A stretch of DNA of 8,760 bases from contig DATJHJ010000032.1 in NCBI GenBank assembly GCA_035494015.1, positions 1 through 8,760 on the forward strand, in the 5' to 3' direction. The notes under the pieces were generated by a model that searched no databases, was not told the origin of the DNA, and was given only the letters and a program-made list of their open reading frames with translations. The stretch comes from CADCTB01 sp035494015 (GTDB taxonomy: Bacteria > Actinomycetota > Acidimicrobiia > Acidimicrobiales > AC-14). The translations under genes were made by a program, and so were the position numbers. Shown in pieces: positions 5,986 to 8,760 of this stretch (its first letter is position 1; each line of letters starts with the position of its first letter).

Positions 5986-7109
5986 GATCCGGTATCGACC
6001 GTCCCGCTGCGGGGGACGGCGAGCACGGCCCGTAGCTCGGTGCTCGACAAGGCATAGGAGGTGGCGGGCTCGTCGGGGGCCACGGCGAAGGCCACGCCGA
6101 CCACCGACCCGCCGGTGTCGACCAGCGCACCGCCGGAGTCGCCCGGGACCAGGGCGGAGGCGAGGATGAGCACCTCCCGGCGGATCTGCTTGCTGCCGTA
6201 GAGGTCGAGGCCCTGGGCGTTGACCTTGTTCTCGATGCGGGCGGGGATGATGGCCAGTTCGTCCTGGCCCTGGGGGTGGCCGAACACGGCCCCCTCCTCC
6301 CCGACGTCGCCGGTGGCCACCGGGAGGGCGTCCTCGCCCAGGCCGGTCACGTGCAGGACGGCAAGGTCCCGGTTCGGGTCGAAGACCTGGACGGTGGCCG
6401 GCAGCCGCTTGCCGTCGGTGCGCAGCACGCTCGGCCGGTCGACCCCCGCCACCACGTGGGCGTTGGTCACGATGGTGTCGGCCGCGGGCGAGAACCCGCT
6501 GCCCGAGAGGATCCGCCCGCAGGCCGTGCCGCTGACCTTCACCGTGGACGCCGCCACCCGGGTGCGGACCGCGGCCGGCAGGGCCACCTCGCCCGGGGGC
6601 GGGCCGGTGCTGGGCGACGGGCGCAGGCGGGAGAAGACCTGCGGGAAGTTGGCGTCGGAGATCTGCCGGCGCAGATCCTGCAGGGCCTGGGGCGACTGCG
6701 GGGCGTAGCGGTCGATGGCCTGGGCGATGGCCGAGTTGCGGGCCGAGCGGGACAGCGTGCCGGGGACCTCGGCCACCAGGGGGACGATCAGCCACACCAG
6801 CAGCACCCCGCCCAGTGCGCCCACCACCCCGCCCGCCACCCGGTCGACCTGGCGCAGGCCGGTCCCGGGGGGCAGCAGGCGGCGGACGTTGGCGCCGAGC
6901 GTCGCCCCCAGGCTGGCGCCGATGGTGGTGACCAGCAGGAACACGCCGACGGCCACCAGCAGCCGGGTCTCGGGCATCCCGGCGTCGAACTGGTCCATGA
7001 CGATGGGCGCCAGCCAGCCGGCGAGCACCACGCCGAGGCCCAGGCCGACCCACGACGCCACCCGGGCCAGGAAGCCCAGGCGGTAGCCGCCCACCGCGGC
7101 GATGGCCAC
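5970..7109 (-). CDS. MarP-like membrane serine protease (CvpA domain plus trypsin-like domain)
   Basis: A membrane-anchored protease with its catalytic domain expected outside the cytoplasm. From the GTG at 7109 it has 379 residues. The first part is CvpA-like, with hydrophobic segments at about 16-36, 46-72 and 94-115; a linker follows (about 116-185), then a chymotrypsin-fold domain with H218 in IVTNAHVVAG, D248 in DPNRDLAVL and S325 in VPGDSGGAL. C197 and C376 are spaced like the disulfide pair of mycobacterial MarP, an acid-resistance protease; function here is inferred from that family. The start is doubtful: the frame continues upstream as LNLFDILVLAAVAIAA, the missing first CvpA helix, but has only CTG codons (7148, 7142) before an in-frame TAA at 7152-7154. 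A CTG start at 7148 would give 392 residues, close to MarP's usual length. The gene is divergent from eno and upstream of dapA. Confidence 0.9.
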   Translation of the reverse strand: MAIAAVGGYRLGFLARVASWVGLGLGVVLAGWLAPIVMDQFDAGMPETRLLVAVGVFLLVTTIGASLGATLGANVRRLLPPGTGLRQVDRVAGGVVGALGGVLLVWLIVPLVAEVPGTLSRSARNSAIAQAIDRYAPQSPQALQDLRRQISDANFPQVFSRLRPSPSTGPPPGEVALPAAVRTRVAASTVKVSGTACGRILSGSGFSPAADTIVTNAHVVAGVDRPSVLRTDGKRLPATVQVFDPNRDLAVLHVTGLGEDALPVATGDVGEEGAVFGHPQGQDELAIIPARIENKVNAQGLDLYGSKQIRREVLILASALVPGDSGGALVDTGGSVVGVAFAVAPDEPATSYALSSTELRAVLAVPRSGTVDTGSCLRG

Positions 7110-7186
7110 CGCGGCGAGGACCAGGATGTCGAAGAGGTTCAGGCGCAGGTCTTACCCCATGAGCAGGGGTCACAGGCGTCGTGGGC

Positions 7187-7192
7187 TAACTT
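7187..7192 (+). promoter_or_regulatory. Possible -10 box for eno
   Basis: TAACTT fits TANNNT in the divergent gap between the protease gene and eno, and would give a leader of about 30 bases. No good -35 hexamer is visible at the expected distance. A small inverted repeat, ACCCC (7154-7158) and GGGGT (7166-7170), lies just upstream and could be an operator or chance. The ribosome site for eno is AGGGG (7218-7222), 6 bases before the GTG. Confidence 0.35.
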
Positions 7193-7228
7193 TGCCCCCA
7201 CCAACCACACCAGCAACAGGGGCAATGC

Positions 7229-8515
7229 GTGAGCAGCATCGAGCGGGTCATGGCCCGGCAGATCCTCGACTCCCGGGGCAGCCCGACCGTCGAGGTCGAG
7301 GTGGCCCTGGAGAGCGGCGCCCGGGGTCGGGCCGCCGTCCCGTCGGGCAAGAGCACGGGGGCCCACGAGGCCGTCGAGCGGCGCGACGGCGGGACGGCGT
7401 GGGGCGGCAAGGGCGTGTCGGGGCCGGTGGCCAGCGTGAACGACGAGATCGCCGGCGTCCTCCTGGGGTGGGAGGCGCTCGACCAGCGGGGGGTCGATGC
7501 CCAGCTCGTCGCCCTCGACGGCACCGACAACAAGGGCCGGCTGGGGGCCAACGCCGTGCTCGGCGTGTCGCTGGCCGTGGCCCGGGCCGCGGCCGACGAG
7601 CTCGAGCTGCCGCTGTACCGCCACGTGGGCGGGGTCAACGCCCACGTCCTGCCCATGCCCCTGCTCAACGTGCTCAACGGCGGGGCCCACGCCCCCAACA
7701 ACCTGGACGTGCAGGAGTTCATGCTCGCCCCCGTCGGCGCGGCGTCGTTCACCGAGGCCCTGCGCTGGGGGGCGGAGACCTACGCCGCCCTGGCCCGCCT
7801 GCTCGACGGGCGGGGGCTGTCCACCGCCGTGGGCGACGAGGGCGGCTTCGCCCCCGACCTGCAGTCGAACGAGGAGGGGGTACGGGTGCTGGTCGAGGCC
7901 ATCGAGGCCGCCGGCTACGTGCCGGGCGAGCAGCTGGCCATCGCCCTGGACGTGGCCGCCACCGAGATCTTCGACGCCGGCGCCGGGACCTACCGGCTGG
8001 CCGGCGAGGGCCGCACGTTGGGCTCGGATGAGATGGCGGGCTGGCTGGCCGACCTGACCGAGCGCCACCCCATCGTGTCGGTCGAGGACGGCATGGCCGA
8101 GGACGACTGGGACGGCTGGGCCGCGCTGACCCGCCTGGTCGGGGCCCGGGCCCAGCTGGTGGGCGACGACCTGTTCGTCACCGCGTCCGCCCGGCTGGAG
8201 CGGGGGATCGCCGCTGGCGTGGCCAACGCCATCCTGGTCAAGCCCAACCAGGTCGGCACCCTCACCGAGACCCTGGACACCGTGGCGCTCGCCACCCGGT
8301 CCGGCTACGGCGCGGTGATGTCGCACCGGTCGGGCGAGACGGAGGACACCACCATCGCCGACCTGGCCGTGGCCACCAACTGCGGCCAGATCAAGACCGG
8401 CGCCCCGGCCCGCTCCGAGCGGGTGGCCAAGTACAACCAGCTCTTGCGCATCGAGGAAGGGCTGGGCGAGTCGGCGGCCTACTGGGGCGGCGCCGCCCTG
8501 GCCCGGGCCCGATGA
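7229..8515 (+). CDS. eno: Enolase (phosphopyruvate hydratase)
   Basis: Interconverts 2-phosphoglycerate and phosphoenolpyruvate in glycolysis, and can also act in RNA-decay complexes. The 428 residues match the usual length. The opening is ARQILDSRGSPTVEVEV (9-25). Active-site residues by family pattern: H154 in NGGAHA, E163 in VQEF, E204 in GDEGGFAPD, Mg ligands D241, E286 (SVEDGMAEDDW) and D313 (VGDDLFVT), K338 in ILVKPNQVGTLTET, H366 in SHRSGETED and K389 in QIKTGAPARSER. The mobile catalytic loop reads PSGKSTG (38-44) rather than the common PSGASTG. The GTG start at 7229 has AGGGG 6 bases upstream; the ATG at 7225 is out of frame. The stop overlaps the ftsB/divIC start as ATGA, so the two are probably translated together, a conserved actinobacterial pairing. 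Confidence 0.98.
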   Translation: MSSIERVMARQILDSRGSPTVEVEVALESGARGRAAVPSGKSTGAHEAVERRDGGTAWGGKGVSGPVASVNDEIAGVLLGWEALDQRGVDAQLVALDGTDNKGRLGANAVLGVSLAVARAAADELELPLYRHVGGVNAHVLPMPLLNVLNGGAHAPNNLDVQEFMLAPVGAASFTEALRWGAETYAALARLLDGRGLSTAVGDEGGFAPDLQSNEEGVRVLVEAIEAAGYVPGEQLAIALDVAATEIFDAGAGTYRLAGEGRTLGSDEMAGWLADLTERHPIVSVEDGMAEDDWDGWAALTRLVGARAQLVGDDLFVTASARLERGIAAGVANAILVKPNQVGTLTETLDTVALATRSGYGAVMSHRSGETEDTTIADLAVATNCGQIKTGAPARSERVAKYNQLLRIEEGLGESAAYWGGAALARAR

Positions 8516-8760
8516 AGCGGGGTCGGGCCGGCCTGGTGTTCGCCGCCCTGGCCCTGGTCGGCGTGCTGGCCCTGGCCGTGTTCCCGACCGAGGCCCTCCT
8601 GGCCCAGCGCCGGGATCGCCGCCAGCTCGACGCCCAGGTGGCCGAGCTGGCGGCCCAGAACGCCGCCCTCCGGGACCGCACCGCCCAGCTCAACACCGAT
8701 GCCGAGATCGAGCGGCTGGCCCGCCAGTACAACCTGGTCAAGCCGGGCGAGGAGGCCTAT
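8512..8760 (+). CDS. Septum formation initiator of the FtsB/DivIC family, 5' part only
   Basis: A small bitopic division protein expected to join FtsL/FtsQ-type partners at the septum. The 83 residues visible comprise a short basic cytoplasmic tail (MKRGR), one membrane helix (about 6-24) and an extracellular coiled coil (about 31-65; AQVAELAAQNAALRDRTAQL shows the heptad pattern). The family-typical block IERLARQYNLVKPGEEAY follows (66-83). The gene continues past the right edge. The ATG at 8512 overlaps the eno stop by 4 bases. The position immediately after eno is the usual place for divIC/ftsB in Actinobacteria, which supports the assignment. Confidence 0.92.
   Translation, partial: MKRGRAGLVFAALALVGVLALAVFPTEALLAQRRDRRQLDAQVAELAAQNAALRDRTAQLNTDAEIERLARQYNLVKPGEEAY

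Noticed and set aside
7154..7170. A small inverted repeat, ACCCC/GGGGT, in the protease-eno gap
   Set aside because: Five base pairs of mostly G/C is expected often in this composition. It is too weak to call as an operator.
7139..8326. A 395-codon minus-strand frame opposite eno
   Set aside because: It is a shadow of eno. It has no recognisable domain and a Gly/Gln/His-rich composition.

Overview
This is a very GC-rich window (roughly 70-75% G+C by eye). GTG starts are common and the gene order is typical of Actinobacteria. The best guess is Actinomycetota outside the well-studied Mycobacterium/Streptomyces groups, with a feel of Acidimicrobiia; that placement is inference from style and synteny, not from a marker search. 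Every stretch longer than about 120 bases is accounted for by a gene. I see no tRNA, rRNA, insertion sequence, prophage, CRISPR array or secretion/defence locus. I did not find a convincing new biological system; the window is core housekeeping DNA with a few local oddities.

Layout. At the left edge, on the minus strand, lie the 5' end of rimO (ribosomal protein S12 methylthiotransferase) and, upstream of it, a 50-residue zinc-ribbon protein of the DUF5679 type. Divergent from these, on the plus strand at 562-885, is a small three-helix membrane protein of unknown function, with a perfect Shine-Dalgarno sequence and its own strong intrinsic terminator. Then comes a minus-strand block read from right to left: a MarP-like CvpA/trypsin membrane protease, dapA (dihydrodipicolinate synthase), rnj (ribonuclease J, overlapping dapA by 8 bases) and ftsK (DNA translocase). 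A long hairpin sits between rnj and ftsK. Divergent from the protease, on the plus strand, is eno (enolase), coupled by a 4-base overlap to an ftsB/divIC-type septum protein that runs off the right edge.

How it fits together. The order dapA-rnj-ftsK-rimO is the familiar actinobacterial chromosome segment, joining lysine/peptidoglycan precursor synthesis, RNA processing, chromosome translocation and ribosome modification. eno-divIC is another conserved actinobacterial pair. Here the two blocks are joined head to head through the protease gene, and the dapA block is interrupted between ftsK and rimO by the orphan membrane gene.

Points for a second look: the long imperfect palindrome before ftsK; the missing canonical start codon for the full N-terminus of the MarP-like protease; a 25-base-period duplication that spans the protease stop and the dapA start region; the self-contained membrane gene; and a lysine in the catalytic mobile loop of enolase.
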